From contig CAXHKQ010000180.1 of assembly GCA_964017145.1 (NCBI GenBank), positions 62,001 through 126,000 of the forward strand: a stretch of 64,000 nucleotides of DNA, in the 5' to 3' direction. The notes under the pieces were generated by a model. It made no database searches. It saw only the letters and a program-made list of their open reading frames with translations, and was not told the DNA's origin. This document shows positions 23,421 to 36,440 of this stretch, piece after piece (the first letter of the stretch is position 1; the number at the start of each line of letters is the position of its first letter). The stretch is from Agrocybe praecox (Eukaryota; Basidiomycota; Agaricomycetes; Agaricales; Agrocybaceae). Made by a program: the position numbers and the translations under genes.

Positions 23421-25324
23421 TAAAAATCGGTTTGTTAAGATCAGAGGACAAGGAAAATATATATACGGTGACCGTGCAAATAGGTACTAACCATCACTCA
23501 TTATGTCCGCGAGATCTCAAGGCAGGCTGGCAGCCGTGAGTAAGGCAGCTGTGATCTTCCTTCCACCCTGTCCTACAAAGCTAGATGGTCATGAGCAAGA
23601 TAGAATCTTGAGAAATTCGCGCCCCACGTTTCGCGCTAGATCTGTTTATTTCCGAAGATCTAGGAATATTATGTTTCCAGAACATATTTAGAACATATTC
23701 TAAATATATCCAGGTTCCTGGAGCGGAGCTCGCACGTGATTGTCGGGATGAACTGGTGAGCTTCGTCTTACTTTCGTCGCTGCCACCCATCGTCGCCCCC
23801 ATCGTCTCCGCTGTTGCTCGCATGCAGATACTTAAGCGTGCGCAGCTACGGCCACAGAGGGAGAGAAGCTACGTCTGCGCTATGCAAACGTAAGATGCAG
23901 CTTGGGCTCTAACTTGAATGACCTTGTAGTCTTCGCATGGTACAGAAAGGTAAGTCTACATCGTAACGATCCAGGATTCCATTCCGAGGATATTCCGTTT
24001 TGAGGCTCACCGCTTGTGTCTATGTCTATTCACCCTTCTCTTTCGGACCAGGGCACACCCTCTGGGATCAACGTATGACATGACTGGCAGAGAATGAGGC
24101 TGGCAATATCGACTAACACTGGTGAGTCTATGCTCTGCTTTTACGCGTCATCAATATTCAAATATTCAATGCTTACTAGTACTGGTAATGTAGCCCTCGA
24201 AGCTCTGGTTTCTCCCAAGACCAAGACCGCGCTATGTTGATCTCAACTTTCGAGTACTCGATCGTCGCAGAGAGTTTGGCCATTCGAAACTGCTGCCACC
24301 CTCGATTTTTGTTCTTATCGTACAACCCTGTCTTTGTTGACCAGTACGTGACCCCTTTCTTGCTGATATGCTATCCCACTCACATGTATTTGGCTTTTCC
24401 AGGCTCCCTTTCTCACCTTGACGAGATGGTACCGATGAAGGGATGTGGTGCCCTTCAAGCTAAGCCATTGAATGGATATTTTGTAAGAAATACTCGTTCT
24501 CAATGCATATATGCACTGATTTATTATTACTCCAGCTTACCTGCCCTCTTCGGTGAGTCTACCCATCCGATCCAGAGTTGAACACGTCGCTTAATTAGGT
24601 ATAAGGGCTCTGACGGGTATGGTTGGCGGGTATAATGGCATGTTGTACGTTGTGTGCCGTGTTGGTAAGTCTGCATTCTTGTTCATGTACCCTAGTTTAT
24701 AAGTTAACGTCTTCAGCTTCAATACGAAGGTCGTACGCACCTGCCCGCACTACCGCCATTGCACAAACAAGACACATTGCAATAGCGTTCAATATGTGCA
24801 GAGGTACTCCTCCGCTACAACGTCGACTACGTAGAGGCCACCGTTTGAGCAACTCCCGCCCGGACACATCCCGTTCGAAGCACACAAATGCTGAGCGAGC
24901 TCTGTTTCTCTGTTTCTCAAACCATATATCAAATCGCAGTGGCTATATTCATACCTAAGCAAAGTGTGCTTGAGAGAGTGGGTCTCGCGGGCATGAAATA
25001 CGAGTTTTTGATACAGTAAGGCTTATCTGTGGTTTTGAATAGACAAAAGCGCAAATGTGCGCGATTTCAACCTATTGAGGATGTACTTCAAGATATTCTA
25101 ATCGGCGAAATCTGTGCCCGCTTGATAGTCTCGAGGTCGGGCGAGAACAATGCCAACGTCGGCAGTTTGCTTAAAAAAGGGAAGAGGAAAAATTTACTCG
25201 CAACCGACTATGCTACAATGTCTCATGGTGTGGTGCCTGAATGAGCACGAATTACAAGAGGCTAGATGCTCAGCGAGGAGGAGGCAAGGGCGCTCGAAGC
25301 GGGTTGCTCACTGTTGCAGCCACA
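23421..25324. other. Stretch with small plus-strand ORFs, no firm gene
   Basis: Plus-strand blocks at 23503-23691, 24234-24581 and 25029-25244 (VLNRQKRKCARFQPIEDVLQ) might be exons or relics. I cannot link them with consistent splice phases or recognise a domain. Confidence 0.3.
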
Positions 25325-26777
25325 CACAGACCTGATACACTGCCAACCCCAGAGAACGCTCCTCGCCTTTACAACCTTGTCAAACCGAAGAGTCCTGTGT
25401 TTGCGCCTGCGTTTTTCAGGGCGATAGGAAGCATGCTTATCGCGAAACCTTGAGCAGGCCAATCACATTGCTTTCTCTGGTGGCAGGCGACATCATGTCG
25501 TCATCTTGGATGGAGTTCTGACCGAAACATCCGGAACGATGTCTGGTGGGGGTTCTACACCATCACGCGGTGCTATGAGCTCTAAATTCGCTCCCGTTAC
25601 TGTCTCTCCACAAGTTCTGCAAACCTATGAAAAGGATAGCCAACGAGCTTGAAAAAGATCGGTATGGACATCAAAAACGTGAAACGAAGAACCGCCAAAG
25701 CAGAGAAACGAGTTCGGAACTTGAAGTACCTTATTTGTTGGTTTAATTGACCTTGGCATTTCAACCATCTTATGGCTAGGGCCCGGAATAAACCTAATAC
25801 GGGGGATCTCGCGCTAACTCAAGAAGAAGATTTCTTCAAAGGAGAAGGAACTTGCAAGCATGAGGTGTCGTCGGGCGAAATGCAACAAGACATCAGAGAT
25901 CTCAAGGAGAAGATTCTAGAGATCGGTGGTTTCAAGTTGCTCATCCAAAAATCCAAAGTGGGTGGCTTCTGTCTCCATTATCAAGCTTGCTAACGATGAG
26001 CTGACGAAGGCTGAAGTAATGAAGGCCAAGGCTGAGAAGGATAATATCTAACTCGAGGCCACGATTGCCCGAGATTCCGAGGCTTTGAAAGGGGCCATGG
26101 AAGAGGAGGTCAAAAAATTGGAAGCCCAAGAATCGGGGACCTATATCTCAGACCTTTAGACTCGCGAGACAAGGTCGAGAGTACGCAGCTCGCAGCAGAG
26201 AATTTGAGAGATAATTTGGAAGATATCAAGCAACAAATGGCGGCGCAAGAGATCGCGATTACGAAGCCCCGACAGGAAGAGGTATGATTAAAGACCATTT
26301 TCATACGACTTTGCTGATTTCTGTCTTCGTTGAAGCAGGCTATTGGTGACACTGAGAAAAGAAATCCAGGAGGACGATTGTGCTATCAGGCACTACAATG
26401 ATCTCCATGATCAATTGACATTAGAGGACATTGAGTAAGTTATTCTCTTTCTTTGATTGTCGATCTTCAAAATTGATTTTATCCAGTGAGGACGACGAAG
26501 AGGAGGAGGAAGAGGCTGCCCCCGCTGCCGCTATTGCTGCTGAAGTTGGCTAAAGGCGCTGATCGGCCAATAGAAAAGGAGCAATGTGAAGATGCGCCAA
26601 TAAGGCTACAGGGCGGTTATGTTTACCCATCGAGGTTCATACGGGGTCTCGATACGAGAGGCCTTGACCGCTAATGACTTGGTTTTAAGCCTTTCATTTG
26701 ACTATGAGTTTCTGTGGTATGGGAGTGGGCCGGATTAGCCGAGCACCTTTCGTGAGTCTGAGTCTCGTCTCATCCTT
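25325..26777 (+). repeat. Segmental duplication carrying an SMC4 hinge fragment, derived copy
   Basis: These 1,453 bp match 41611-43063 with no gap (constant offset 16,286). By eye the only differences are two C/T changes within the first 18 bases. The segment encodes the SMC4 hinge start TPENAPRLYNLVKPKSPVFA, the hinge end GTMSGGGSTPSRG and part of the following coiled coil, all with stops and frameshifts. No other SMC4 sequence lies upstream here, whereas the copy at 41.6 kb continues an SMC4 relic. This is therefore the inserted daughter copy. Confidence 0.9.
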
Positions 26778-27961
26778 CCTTCTTCTCTCTGACCACATCA
26801 GGCGGTTAGCCTTTCTCGCAGAGCATCCCTCTATCTTTTGCCTGAAACATCTATCCGAAAATTTGACTCGCCAATGGGTTGCAAAATCTCGAGAATGACT
26901 TTGGCAGCGACAACAATTTACGAAGGGCTGCCGGGCTTACCAGTGCCAACAACGTTATCCCAATGCAAGCTCAGGTAACCGGTGGCCCATCTTCCTTGGA
27001 TGTGGCCCATTTCACTGACCAGACTTATCGCGTCATTCTTTACGAGGCATAGGCGGTTAGAGCTGCATCAGATAGAGGTATGTTTGGCCCTTGCAACCCA
27101 TTTAAGAATAATATTAACGAAACCGGATATGCAGGAGTGGGACTGCGAAAAGAAATTCTTTGTGCCCTGGGATATGTAGGCCATCCGCCAGGCGAGGCTT
27201 GTGAGCGAACTGTAATTGAGCTATCCTTAATCTCGCACGAATGTCTATTCACTTTCCTTGACCTCAACGGTATCCACCAAGATAGCTCCACTTTGGTTGG
27301 TTTTCCTGCAACGGTCCACTACACCAAGATTTTGGAAGCCATGCGCATGCCTTGCGAAGTATTCTTTGGACGGACGGTGCTACGAGGATAAGGAACGACT
27401 CGCAACGTCTCATTAGGACTGGGGAGGGCTGCACTGATGGGTCGGGTGTATTATCCCGGGATAACGCCTTGTGGCTTCGTGTCTACTCTCATAATCGTAG
27501 GTTGTCATGACGCGTCGCATTGCAGTGCTGCATGACCAGAGCACTTGGGCGGCGGAACGACTTTCTTTAACTCTTTGTAGCGAACCTGATGAGTAAAAAA
27601 ACTTGCCGTATTGTTCAAGGAGTCTTCTACGCATCTTATGGACTTTTGAATAATCTGGAATTCTAGGTTAGCCCGACCCAATCTGCAATCTAGAGGGACG
27701 AGTTGGTGCCAGGACTCTGATGGACGAAACAACAAACGTTGGTAAGTCCTGTTCTCTTCTCAAATTTGTCGCACAGTCTCAAGCTGTGCATAGCGACTTG
27801 GCCACCCCACCGCCTATCTCTCCACTTGAAAACGTCGACAATTCACTGCCAATTATCCACCCGCCTTATCCCCTAACTCTAGCACCAAATTAGGGCTGAA
27901 AACCACGAGCCGCTGGTAGACGTATATTCGATCTTCGTAACCGAGGATTTATACTGAATGA
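26778..27961. other. Stretch without a firm gene
   Basis: A plus-strand ORF at 27080-27391 (103 aa) is open but unrecognised. No splice-consistent extension was found. Confidence 0.3.
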
Positions 27962-27963
27962 TA

Positions 27964-28097
27964 CAGTCGAACCTGCCTTATCCCATAACTGTATAGAGCC
28001 ATAACCTGTGTAATCTCATAGGTTGGGCTATTTTGACCTGCAATAACTCATAGCTTCGGACGTCCACCGAGAACTAATGGTAAGACAGTTTCGACTG
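27964..28097. mobile_element. Tc1/mariner-type MITE (134 bp) flanked by TA
   Basis: The left end CAGTCGAACCTGCCTTATCC and the reverse complement of the right end, CAGTCGAAACTGTCTTACCA, form imperfect terminal inverted repeats. TA stands immediately outside both ends (27962-27963 and 28098-28099), the target duplication of the Tc1/mariner superfamily. No coding capacity; a degenerate relative lies at about 6.1-6.5 kb. Confidence 0.75.
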
Positions 28098-28099
28098 TA

Positions 28100-28625
28100 T
28101 TTTCTAGTCGTCCTGACTTGGAGGTCATTCCGTCCTTTCTTGATACCGTAGTTTACTCTCCCCAATCATTGCTATGGCCTGTTGCAAACATTCACAATAT
28201 GGAAGATGTCCTTTGAATCCCACGCGTACCCGCCTTCCCGAGAAGGATCGAAAATTCACGCAAGACGACATTCCTGGGCCCCCGCTACTGTCAAGCGTTG
28301 GAATTGATTGGGAAAGAATTACAGTTCTGTGGTGACGGGCTCTAAATGTAGAACAGAACAAAAATTAATATCTGCGCCTAGTCATCGCTGTGCAATGGAT
28401 AGTACGGTTACGATAAGATGCATCAGATAAGTCACATTTCAAGAGTAGTACAAAGCAACAAAAGATATTAGAAGGACATCAGCGAGACATTAGACAAAAG
28501 GGCGCAAGAAAAGGTAATATAAAGTGATTGTCCAAGAAGCTATCATCAGGAGGGAGAGTACAACAGATCAGAAGAAATAGAGGGTTGTTGGATGGGAAGG
28601 TAGATAAAAATGATGTTAAAGTATA
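28100..28625. other. Intergenic stretch
   Basis: Downstream flank of the Csm1 relic; nothing recognisable. Confidence 0.35.
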
Positions 28626-30275
28626 TTAATCTATCTCTATGACTTGCACGGAGTCGTCAGAGCCAGGCGCATCGTCCGACCTCTCATCATTTAAGTCATG
28701 CACCATACGTAAAAAAAGGGAGAGCTGGTCTTTGTCAAAGACAAAAGTGTCGCGAAAAAGGCCTAGGGAACGGACGAACCCTTCCGCCTCCTTTTCCAGG
28801 TTAAGGGGTATATAGTGCACAGACTGCTGAGTCTTGCTCGTGACAGGTTCTTCACTGTTACTAGAACCTAAATTAGAGCAGAGGCGCATGTCGAAATTCA
28901 AGCCTGTAGCGCTTTTTGAGTATTATAAGTCAAAGTAGCGAATCGGACTCTTACGCTTCGGCAGAGTATTATTATCAGCTACAATATTTTTGTGTGTGTA
29001 ACAACAACTCAGAATCCATTCGTCGATGTCGGGGAACCTTCCTGGCTCTGTCTTCATCATAGTTACGGTAACATTAGTAAGTTCTTCGTAGAAACCAATA
29101 AGTTTAGCTATTTTGGCGTCTTGACTGCTATTGACGTCTAGTCTGAGGCGAGGCTGTGGCCCAGGAGGATGCGGCCGAGCAGCCAAAGTTTTCGCTCGGT
29201 CATTCTCAGCATTTAATTGAAGTTGCATTCAACGCGCCTATCTCATCACCCAGTTGTTTCAAATGTTCCTCGAACATAAATATCTTCATGCGCCTTGATT
29301 TTCTGGTTCAGAAGCTGGGTCTCCTTGTCCGCTTCTTCTCTGGTCAGTATCTCAAATTCTGCGCTCTTCGCAGGTCAATAAACTGAATCCCGGGAGACCC
29401 TGGCTTGGAGTTCCTTGATGAGCAATTTTTTCGCTTAAACGAGTATCAGAACAGGTCAAAATTAAAGTGAATAGTCCATATCTGACCTTGAGCTTCTGCC
29501 TGATGTTGAGCTTCCATACGTTCTATGAGCTCCTCAGCTTCTGTCTTGCGCACCTGCCAGACTTCTTCAAGTAGCCCCTTTAAGTCTTCGACTTTGTTTG
29601 TCTCTCTATGAGAAACAAAGTCAGGATCTGCCCAAAATACAATGGCTAGGTATGCGTACACATAGTAATCGTTCCTTGAGGCATTCATTTTCTTTCTTCA
29701 GGGTAATATATTCTTTGGACAGCTTCCCAGATCCAGCAGCTTCATCTGGCAACTCTGCCTCTGCCCCGTTCAAATAGTTTCCTTCAACATCGTCGTCGCC
29801 CACATCCATATTCATTGCATTGGGAAGTCGCTTCACCCTCGTCGTTGCGGCTGACGCAGGGGCTTTCGCGCGTTCATTACCCCCCGCGTTTTGCTTTTGT
29901 TTGGAGGGTATTTTGCGAGCTTTAGCACGTGGAGTCGCCACTTTCTCTATTTCGCCATCATCGTCATCTTTATGTCTTCCTCCCTTTTCGTTTGCTGGCT
30001 GAAACTCGACGTCGCCACCATCTTCCACTTGTTCCTTCCGTCCGGCCTGGGCGCTTGGTCCCTGCAGGCCTGCACTTTCTTCATCTCGCCAACAAGTATC
30101 ACATCATCATCCTCTTCCTCACTCGACACTTTCTTGGGTTCCTTGCATTTTATAAATATGATTGATGAGTCGTCGTCGTGGATTCTGGATGGACCTACCT
30201 TAGATCGGCCGTCTGCCTCGGGCCATCACTTTAGACTTGCTTGCAGAAACCGTTCTAGGTATATTTGGCGTGTTA
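28626..30275 (-). pseudogene. Csm1/Pcs1 (monopolin) chromosome-segregation protein relic
   Basis: Minus strand. The C-terminal Csm1 domain is clear: KIAKLIGFYEELTNVTVTMM and FPDIDEWILSCCYTH (28923-29228), then after an intron NFDMRLCSN...VHYIPLNLEKEAEGFVRSLG LF (28626-28901), ending in an acidic tail. Upstream lie a coiled-coil block (EDLKGLLEEVWQVRKTEAEEL, 29446-29590) and an acidic/basic low-complexity N-terminus (29690-30275). Csm1/Pcs1 is a dimeric kinetochore protein that clamps microtubule sites, co-orienting sister kinetochores in yeast meiosis I and preventing merotely in fission yeast. Frame changes near 30215 and 30075, stops in the middle coiled coil (29230-29440) and an imperfect splice near 29640 mean this copy is broken. 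Family assignment is from pattern memory but several blocks agree. Confidence 0.65.
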
Positions 30276-31040
30276 AGTATGGTTGCTAATTAAAGCATAT
30301 AAGTGTTCAGCTAATGTTTATAATCGAGACGCAAACTGAATAAGTTGACCAGCAATCAGTGGACACCCGATAATTAGCAACACCATGGCATGCGGATTAA
30401 ACGCGTGGAGTGTGACCGGATTAACAACGCGTGGCACGTGCGTTTATAATACTGTGACAACCAGAACGCCGCGTTCTCGGAAGTACTACTACTTAGTACT
30501 GGCAAGCTTAAGTCAGTTCATACTATGGTGCACCGTTTAGATACTTCATACCTCCCCAACTTTCGTCCACTAAACAAGTCGCGGACCCCAGTATCATACC
30601 ATTCTTATGCCCTCAAAATTTTCGGAATGCTTTGCAGCGGTCGCATTTTACGATATACCGCAGAATGGCCATTCAATCAAGAAACAAACAAAGAGCAGGA
30701 GACCAATATACGCCTCGGTATGCCCGCAGCAGCTGCACATGTATGCGTGTAGCATTTGATGATTTTTTGCATATGGATATAGGTTATATTCGAGGCATCA
30801 GGAATCTTGCTATAGCTTTGTGAGTTTGGATGTAGTTTGGATTATTGCAGCGTTAACATTTGTTCAGCTTTGTTTCTTCCATTGGCATTACATACTAACT
30901 ATCAGGAGCTGTTGCCGGAGCTGAGAAGGCTTTTTTGATCACGGAACATATAAAGGCGATGGGGTTATTGGATTCGGCAAGAATATTGTACGTATTTCCA
31001 AACGCATGTCTCCGGCGAGTTTTAACGTTTGAAATAGGTC
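30276..31040. other. Intergenic stretch with one short ORF
   Basis: A 75-aa plus-strand ORF (30525-30752) is unrecognised. Otherwise AT-rich with no gene seen. Confidence 0.3.
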
Positions 31041-33616
31041 GTGGCATATTGGCATCTTATTGAAATACCTTTCCGTCTGGGTGACTGTTTCTCCGACCTG
31101 GATATTCCACGTCTTCACAGAAACCAGTGTGTAGGATGGTCACTGCTAAATCGCGACGAGCTGCTATCGCTCGTGCGACTGCCTCAAATGCAGCACCTCA
31201 GAGTTCCCCACTACCGCCTGTTTCATCTATGCGTACTTTGTCATGGGAACGCATCATCATCCGCATCCATTCCCAAGGGTGCCGAGCTCGCCTGGAGCTC
31301 CAAGGCCACGCAGCAGGTCACCTACGCCTACGCCTTCTGTGTTTTCGGTGCCCAACACAGTCCCTACGTATTTGTACTCGTCGACTACGAATCTCAATGA
31401 ACACCTGCGATCACATAGACCGAATTGTCACCTTCCCCACCTATACTTAGGGAACCTGAACGCAGGAGGCTGAGGAAGAAGAGCAGGCCTGTGCCGCAGG
31501 GTGTTTTTGAATTGGAAGACGTGGGCATGTCGTCGTCCGCCGCGGGTGGTGCTGGTAGGGAGTATTCGTTTTTGGACAATGAAGGCGATGGTGGTTCTCA
31601 GCCTCAACGTTGAGGTGCGATTGGTAGCGCGTATGCATCGCAGATGCAGGATATCAGGAGTCGGGAAAGTTTCTCGTCGATCGATGAGGGCGTGGATGAG
31701 GATACTGCACGGCCTGAGGAGAAGGACGACGGGGTACAGCGTGGACGTGGCCGTGGGTTGCCCGTCCCCCCTTCGGTTCCTGCTACGCCTACGAAAGGAC
31801 GAACTACGGCTGCGATAAAAATAAAAATAAAGTGGGGTGTTGCTGTGTGGAACCGACGAAGGGGAATTACGACCCCATCTGAAGTTCTGAAGTTGTAGGT
31901 ACGTTATCTTAATTCTGTTTTTCATTTACTATTTAACCATTGAATATTTCATCCTTCATTTCTTGGTTTACGTTGCTTTTTAAACTGTCTTTTTCATTTA
32001 AACGTGTACTAATTATCATACTTATCATAGCTCAACAAGATCAAGAACGCGAGCAAGAGCCTCAGCGAACGCCACCTCCATGTTCGTCCTTGTCGTCCTT
32101 CAATGCGGAGTCGTCAAGTCATTCATGCTCGCGACACATGCTTGTGATTTCAATAGACACACAGCGACTGTGACTTCCACTGCAGGCGTAGCTGGCATCC
32201 CTGGTTCTCTCGCCTCTTCGTCTTCGAGTTGGTTTTTTGGGGCTGCCTGCACTGGGTCTCCCTCGCATGGGCCAATCAATCTAGGCCGAAGTAGGATCGA
32301 TGCCGTGGCGGTCAGGAGGCGACGGACTCTCGAGAGGACACAGCACGCGAACGACGAGCAGCGCGAGGAGTGGTAGGAGGAGTCGAATTAGGAGTCGTTC
32401 AAGGGCACCGGCTGCGATCGCTGAAAGGGGAAAGGAAGGAAATGGTGGATCGGGGGGAAATGAGGCAATGCACGGGAAGTAGCCACACCAAATAACAAAT
32501 TCGTCAAGAGGAAGAGTTTGGGTTTCGTCAAGCTCGATAAGGGCTCGAATGCTGGTGCATATGACGGTTCTGGTTCGAAATATCCCGTATTGTGTCTTGG
32601 TCGTGCTGCTGAGAAGGAGAAGTAAAGCCCGAAAGACGATGTCGACGAGCCACGTAGTAAGAGAAAATCGTTCTCTAGGTTTCTCGAGGGTCGAACTGAG
32701 CGAGAGAGCTCGCATTCTCCTGGGTCGCCTTTCGTCGTTGTCAATGCGCAACAACCTGCGCCATCTGCACCTCTTCCTACTCCCACGCCCGGCAGCCGGA
32801 GCTTCATGGGCTCTGTGACGAGAATCAGCCTTATAGGACGTCACAAACGTTCGAAATGTGGCGCTGTTCTCGCACAAGTTCCTCCATCACCGTCGCCAGT
32901 GTTCTTCTGTCACCCGGATCCTGTACCACAGGAAAAGGTTCCTCCAGTTCCGTATTCCTTACCACCTCTGCCTGGACTGACTTCAGTTTCAGGCAGCCAA
33001 CTGTCGTTGAAGATGGCAGCGTCATCGTCATCAACATTAGACCTACCTCTGCTTTCAGTCCAGAAGAGGTCAAGCTCCGGAAAACGCATGTTTTCGAACT
33101 CTGGTCAGACGATTTCAGTTTTGCTGCCTTCAACGTCTTCTCCGGTTTTGAAAGCGAGCGTGCATTGCGGACGAATGTCGAAGGATGATAGGATCGAAGC
33201 CTCGATTTCGACTCAACGTATTCCAAGCGAACGTCAAGCAAAAGGAGGCAGAAGAACAGGAGGAAGTCAAGGTAGTCAATAATATGAAAATTCTATCGAA
33301 GAGCAGTGTTGCAAAAGTCGTCATTAGCTCGCTGGAGCCTCCGCCACCTCTTGCAGTTCTTCCTCCCATCGAGTTACACCCGTCATCACCTCGAAACACG
33401 ATAACATCTACTTCAGGTCTAAGTCCCTCTTCTGACCGTGGTAGGGCCTCCAGATCGCTCTTAGCTGCTTTTGGCACGGGCAGCGATACAGATGCACTTT
33501 CACCGGTCACCTGCGACGTCGACTTCTTTCATTATCTTCACCTTCCATCATCTTCACCTTTACTTCGTCGCCCAACAAAAGCCATAAAAACAGCACCAAA
33601 TTGTGGCCTGGCCTGA
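31041..33616 (+). pseudogene. Ser/Pro-rich low-complexity protein relic
   Basis: Plus-strand blocks in changing frames read SRSPTPTPSVFSVPNT (31300-31350), ILREPERRRLRKKSRPVPQG and a Gly/Ser stretch (31440-31610), RESFSSIDEG...TPTKGRTT...KIKWGVAVW (31660-31850), SFMGSVTRISLIGRHKRSK (32800-32860) and VLPPIELHPSSPR (33355-33395). I read these as parts of one long, intrinsically disordered Agaricomycete protein. The conserved islands suggest phosphorylation or scaffold motifs, but I cannot name the function. Stops and frame changes between blocks (31470, 31610, 32160-32280, 32480, 32620) argue against a working gene. Opposite-strand ORFs in this GC-rich tract are probably shadows. Confidence 0.45.
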
Positions 33617-34731
33617 AATTACCTGCTTCTCAGTAGTCGGCCCCGTTAGACAGGTCGACGGATCGACGATCGAGTCTGCTGCATGAAATTGCTGGCGACG
33701 ATTCGCAGCACTCGATACCCGACGAAAGGCGCGTAAGGTGCTCAAGTAAATATGTAGTTTTCCTGATTAATGATTGGGAAATGTAACAAGACACCGTGTA
33801 TGCAAGCATTATAAGCCATTTTGGTTGCGCAAGCACGATCTAATGCGGAATAAAAGATGTTCTTAAGTGTGGAATAAAGTATGCGTATCTTAATATAGAA
33901 CATATTAACAGGACGCGTCCTATATATTTAGCACGCGACTCCTCCACGTGCCACGGTGATCGTGTATGTTTATTTATACATAGCAAACTCGGTCATCATT
34001 AATGCCATTTTCACCCGCCAAACTTGAAAAACACCACTTCCTCCTAAGTCTTTTCCGAAAACAGGAGGGATATATTATTCATGCAGCACCCTTGAGGCCA
34101 AGGAGTCGATGCTTCGAGCAGGGCACACTCCCACCGAAGATATAGAGTAAGTGTCCTTCACTATTTCAATTTTCGCGCTCAGGTCAAGTTCCACCAGCAT
34201 TTAAATTCACTTTTACTGAGGATGGTCGATGAATTGCTGGACCTCTCCGATGCTTTGACTGGGCTCCATTCAAAAGAGTCACCCCCGTTCTCGCCCAAAC
34301 CTATCTGGACAGCCTCGGAGGGTAGCAGACGTTCTGATCTTCAATAACCGTAATCGGTGTTAAACTGGATTGCGAGTGGAACCGAAGTAATAGGAGACGG
34401 ACAGACGGGCAACATGGCATTCCCTGGTAGTATGCAGGGATCGGTGGATATCCTTGATCCATGTTGTACTTATTTGAAATTTCTCTCAGAATATGTGATC
34501 CATCTGCATCGTGAGTGCATATAAATTATCCCAGGAAGCTAACTGCTGATTATTCACTAGCCCTCTATTACCTTTTCTCCCTCGTATGATTGGTAGGTCA
34601 AAGGCAAGCTTAGAGTAGACGTGCGCAATGCTTTGATGCTGTCCTGCCCGAAATTCTAATCCCCTCATATATAAAGTCCAAATCCTACATCCGCTTTCGA
34701 TCCTTTCCTATTCAACTGTATTTAACTCAGG
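33617..34731. other. AT-rich intergenic stretch
   Basis: No gene supported. The last 80 bases before 34732 are the likely promoter of the next gene. Confidence 0.35.
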
Positions 34732-36074
34732 ATGCAGCCCACTGAGATGGATATTTCATTCTCATCCGCACCATTTAACCAATATTTTGATATTACTCAA
34801 GAGCACTATCAATCACCAATTCAAAGACTCGAGGAACAACGGAAAGAAAATGGTACGTCAGCATCTTCTACATGCGCGGTCGTAATGTTCACTAATCGTG
34901 CGTTACCCTTGTGTAAACTGAAGAGAGGTTAAAAAGAGCGGTTGAAGCGGTATACCAGCCGTTAATTGAGAAGCCGAAAGGACACGTAGGACAGGGGCAA
35001 GGATACAACGTTATCGAGGCGATGGGCATACAACCTGACCATTATAACGTGATACTGGTGAGTCTTCCGGGTGATACAAATGTCTCGATGTATTAAGGCC
35101 ATACAGAATCTGTTTCACATTTTTGCCGCCAAATATTTAGACTTGACCACGGGCGCTAAAGAACAGGATCAGGCTCAAGTTATGGCTCTAAAGGAAGAGG
35201 TAGTAATTCGTATATGTGTCGATGTAATTATACTGCTAATTTAATATTTTAGATGATAAAAAATGCTCCGATATTACGCTACTATCGATCCGCGTGGCCA
35301 GTTGACGATTTCACCGAGAATTACCCTCGAAAGACAAGTTCCTCTTACTGAGACTCCATTGAGGACCTTAAAAAGTATGCCAGAGCTATACCTCCGATGC
35401 TTCCGGTGACTGCCTGCTTGAACGGATCTCCAGAAGGCGAAAACTTCGCACTTTTTAACGATGAAACCGCGGGATTAATGGGCAAGGATTTGGCTCCGAA
35501 TCGAAAAAAAGCTGCCCAATCTCAAGTTCGGATGGGGAAGGAGGAATTCAATCTGGAGGCTAAAGAACAACGTCAGAAGCAGAAACACTCCATTGGATCA
35601 GACAAAGCACAAAGAAAGGAGAAAGCAACGATAGACACAACAACGAAGAAAACCGCGCATGTGTCAGCAAGGAAAGTAGACAAAAGCCCGGTCCTTAACA
35701 TCAAAGGTTCCTTCAAGAGGAAACACTCAGATGTGGAAGGACTAGACAGAGAGACCAGCGTGCAAGTTATTGAAGGTTCCTCCAAAAAACGCCGCCGCGG
35801 AAAAAAGTCATCACCCGTCAAAAGCAAAGAGGACATAATGCCGGATTCACTCGTGAAGGTGAAGCTGGATAAATCTAATGGCAAGAAAAAGAAACCGCAA
35901 GATGGTGAAGTCTCGTTCCAAAGGATGATGACAGATGACGCTCATTTTAGCGACGTTGAGATTGTGGAAAGTCCATCCCCAATGAAGTCGTCCGTTAAGG
36001 TAAGCTTGACCTTCTTCGGATCGTCTTCTATGGATTTACTCGACATCTCTTACGTAGCCGCTTATACACATTGA
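34732..36074 (+). CDS. Basidiomycete hypothetical protein with one in-frame TGA
   Basis: Exons from 34732 (MQPTEMDISFSSAPFNQYF) join through introns at about 34853-34924, 35059-35106 and 35200-35252. They reach ILRYYRSAWPVDDFTENYP, a 'WPV' block common in uncharacterised Agaricomycete proteins. At 35349-35351 a single TGA interrupts the frame. The same frame then stays open through 35397 (MLPVTACLNGSPEGENFALF) for over 200 codons of Lys/Ser-rich sequence with nuclear-localisation-like clusters (SSKKRRRGKKSS). It reaches SSVK at a splice donor (about 36000). A further block at 36088-36240 (NSSSEMRRKALERASGEGES) may be another exon but does not join in phase. Either a nonsense mutation splits one gene, or the first 150 codons form a short protein. 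Function unknown. Confidence 0.45.
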
Positions 36075-36440
36075 CTTTGTTGAAATAGTGAGAAATTCAA
36101 GTTCTGAGATGAGGCGGAAAGCATTGGAGCGGGCTAGTGGTGAGGGAGAAAGCGTAAACCAAGACGGAGCGATCAAAGAGCGAAGCGATGGAAATGACGA
36201 CAAAGACAGCGCCTGGCAGCGTAAACCGAAGCGCAAACAGGCCACTTCGAAGGTAAGCTTCTCGAATTACTTTTCACATTTTAGACCCAGATTTAATTCT
36301 TTTCCCTCTGGCAAAATTGAAAGAGGAACGATGATGAGACTTCCACCAACCGACCTACCGTGGAGAAACCGCGTGGTTTGGCAGCAGAAAACCTTAAAGA
36401 CATTCTCGAATGGGAGGACCTTTTTTCTCTGACATACAGG

